DNA of 7,188 nt, from contig CAMOHY010000109.1 in assembly GCA_946615495.1 (NCBI GenBank), positions 1 to 7,188 of the forward strand, read 5' to 3'. Shown piece after piece: positions 5,917-7,188 of the stretch (its first letter is position 1; every line of letters starts with the position of its first letter). Source of the stretch: an uncultured Clostridia bacterium (GTDB lineage: Bacteria; Bacillota; Clostridia; Christensenellales; Aristaeellaceae). The notes beneath the pieces are model-generated. The model did no database searches. It saw only the letters and a program-made list of their open reading frames with translations, and was not told the DNA's origin. The position numbers and the translations under genes were made by a program.

Positions 5917-7072
5917 GCGTGTTTTCGCTTGCTGCGCCTGCGTATGCTTTTTGGCGGCGCTTTCCGCCCCAGCCGCCCTGGCCGCGCCCCTGGAGGAAGG
6001 CGTTCCCATGGCCTTGACCGCCCCCAGCGCCATCCTGATGGAGAACGAAACCGGCGCCGTCATCTTTGAAAAAAACGCGGATGAACGGCGGCCCGCGGCG
6101 TCCATTACCAAGCTGATGACGCTGCTCATCGTGCTGGAAAATATCGATCAGGGAAAGATCACGCTGGAAGACCCTGTCACCGTTTCCCCCGCCGCCGCTG
6201 CTCAGCCCGGCTCTCAGGCCTTCCTGGACGCCCAAGCTGTGTATCCGCTCAAGGATTTGCTGAAAGCCACGATCATTTCCAGCGCCAACGATGCGGCGGC
6301 GGCCATGGCGGAATATCTTGCCGGAACGGAGGAAGGCTTCGTTTCCCTCATGAACGCGCGGGCGGCTGAAATGGGCCTAAAAAATACCCATTACCTCAAC
6401 TGCACCGGCTTGCCCGCGGAGGGACAATTCACCTGCGCGCGGGATGTAGCGTCCATTTCCAGGGAAATTGCCCGTCATCCCGCCTATTTTACTTATTCCT
6501 CTACCTGGCTGGATACCCTCACCCACCCCTCCGGCCGCGTTACCGACCTTACCAACACAAACCGTCTCGTTCGCTTTTACAAGGACTGCGACGGCTTGAA
6601 AACAGGCTCCACCAGCGAAGCGAAATACTGCCTTAGCGCCACCGCCCGGCGAAACGGCATGCGCCTCATCGCCGTGGTGCTGGGCGTGCCCAACAGCCAA
6701 ACCCGTTTTGATGAAGCCAGGGCCATGCTGGATTACGGCTTCTCCGCTTATTCCCTGACTCCGGTCGCCCAGGAAGGCGATTGGATCGGCGTGCAGGTAC
6801 CCGTTACCATGGGCGCGAAGGACAGCGTGGAAGTGGCCTTAGGCAGCGGCTTGTCTCTGCTTTTGCGCACCGGAGAACAAAATCAGCTGTCCTTTGAAAC
6901 CCGGCTCCCTGCCTCTGTCGCCGCTCCGGTCCACGCCGGAGACGCCTTGGGCACGGTGCAGGTGATGCTGTCCGGCCAGCGTATTGCCGAATTGCCCGCC
7001 GTGGCGGCTCAGGATGTGCGGCTTCCAGGCATGCTGGAAGGGTTCATGCGCTTGTGGGAAAACTGGCGCTAA
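5903..7072 (+). CDS. Secreted S11 D-alanyl-D-alanine carboxypeptidase (penicillin-binding protein, DacF/DacA type)
   Basis: A 389-residue low-molecular-weight PBP that removes the terminal D-Ala from peptidoglycan pentapeptides, limiting cross-linking. The signal peptide covers residues 1-28 (R3 and R6, a Cys/Ala/Leu-rich core, ALAA). The three active-site boxes are intact: SITK (67-70, nucleophile S67, K70), SAN (127-129) and KTG (233-235, in DGLKTGST). Residues ~285-372 are the beta-rich PBP5 C-terminal domain, and GMLEGFMRLWENWR (376-389) looks like the amphipathic helix that anchors this family to the membrane surface. Length is normal. In Bacillus, dacF is a forespore gene beside the spoIIA operon; no spoIIA gene is seen here, so the paralogue (dacA, dacB or dacF) is left open. 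The 70-base leader can fold over the start codon, suggesting separate control from the upstream operon. Confidence 0.93.
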   Translation: MARFLRVFACCACVCFLAALSAPAALAAPLEEGVPMALTAPSAILMENETGAVIFEKNADERRPAASITKLMTLLIVLENIDQGKITLEDPVTVSPAAAAQPGSQAFLDAQAVYPLKDLLKATIISSANDAAAAMAEYLAGTEEGFVSLMNARAAEMGLKNTHYLNCTGLPAEGQFTCARDVASISREIARHPAYFTYSSTWLDTLTHPSGRVTDLTNTNRLVRFYKDCDGLKTGSTSEAKYCLSATARRNGMRLIAVVLGVPNSQTRFDEARAMLDYGFSAYSLTPVAQEGDWIGVQVPVTMGAKDSVEVALGSGLSLLLRTGEQNQLSFETRLPASVAAPVHAGDALGTVQVMLSGQRIAELPAVAAQDVRLPGMLEGFMRLWENWR

Positions 7073-7090
7073 GGAAATAAACAAAGTAAA

Positions 7091-7133
7091 CAAACCGGCC
7101 GCGGCGGGTGCGTTTCCCGGCGCAGCCGGTTTG
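7091..7133 (+). terminator. Rho-independent terminator after the S11 gene, possibly bidirectional
   Basis: CAAACCGGC (7091-7099) pairs exactly with GCCGGTTTG (7125-7133). The inner part continues as a stem with two mismatches (GCG/CGC, then CGGG/CCCG) around a TGCGTTT loop. It begins 18 bases after the stop codon. The + strand tail is TTTGCTTTC, a modest U-run. The minus strand reads out into TTTACTTTGTTTATTT, so it may also work for a converging gene. Confidence 0.75.
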
Positions 7134-7146
7134 CTTTCACAATATG

Positions 7147-7179
7147 AAAAAAAGAAGCCGTTCGCAAGAACAGCTTCTT
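7147..7179 (-). terminator. Minus-strand intrinsic terminator of a converging gene beyond the window
   Basis: AAGAAGC (7152-7158) pairs with GCTTCTT (7173-7179), then after one mismatch GTTC (7160-7163) pairs with GAAC (7168-7171) around a four-base loop (7164-7167). On the + strand there is no T-run after it, but on the minus strand the stem is followed directly by seven Ts (complement of 7147-7153). This orientation implies a minus-strand gene ending just right of position 7180. Confidence 0.75.
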
Positions 7180-7188
7180 CATTGGAAT

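Overview
The window reads as chromosomal housekeeping DNA from a GC-rich member of the Bacillota, most likely class Clostridia. The reasons are the paired NifS/NifU-type Fe-S genes, a long-form HflX, VanY/LdcB-type M15B peptidases, an MrfB(YprB)-like nuclease, strong AGGAGG-type ribosome binding sites and a strong G/C bias at third codon positions. The genus cannot be named from this sequence. There is no sign of phage, transposon, CRISPR, tRNA or rRNA. No gene-free stretch exceeds about 120 bases.

Layout: all eight coding regions are on the + strand. They are the C-terminus of a NifS-type cysteine desulfurase (1-177), the Fe-S scaffold NifU/IscU (245-631), a long HflX GTPase with an extra N-terminal domain (671-2461), two tandem secreted M15B D,D- or L,D-carboxypeptidases (2472-3146 and 3151-3969), an MrfB-like DEDD exonuclease with TPR-like repeats (4005-5126), a TPR protein (5131-5832), and a secreted S11 D-Ala-D-Ala carboxypeptidase (5903-7072). 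The gaps are 67, 39, 10, 4, 35, 4 and 70 bases with no clear terminator inside, so the first seven genes are probably co-transcribed. The last gene is set apart by an elaborate RNA-structure candidate over its start. The right end (7073-7188) holds two hairpins: one suits the end of the S11 gene, and the other is an excellent terminator for a minus-strand gene beyond the window.

How the genes may work together: NifS supplies sulfur to NifU for Fe-S cluster assembly. HflX is a ribosome-associated stress GTPase. MrfB-type nucleases act in DNA repair. The three exported carboxypeptidases act on peptidoglycan stem peptides: the S11 enzyme would remove the terminal D-Ala, and the M15B enzymes would remove the same residue or the next one.

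Two things deserve most attention. First, the N-terminal extension of HflX carries a complete JAMM/RadC-like metal-site signature (E51, H94, H96, S104, D107). Second, a perfect 13-bp inverted repeat (5863-5875 / 5902-5914) buries the start codon of the S11 gene, has an inner hairpin that can mask its Shine-Dalgarno sequence, ends in a T-run, and has an upstream segment that can compete for the left arm. Together these look like an attenuator or translational switch.
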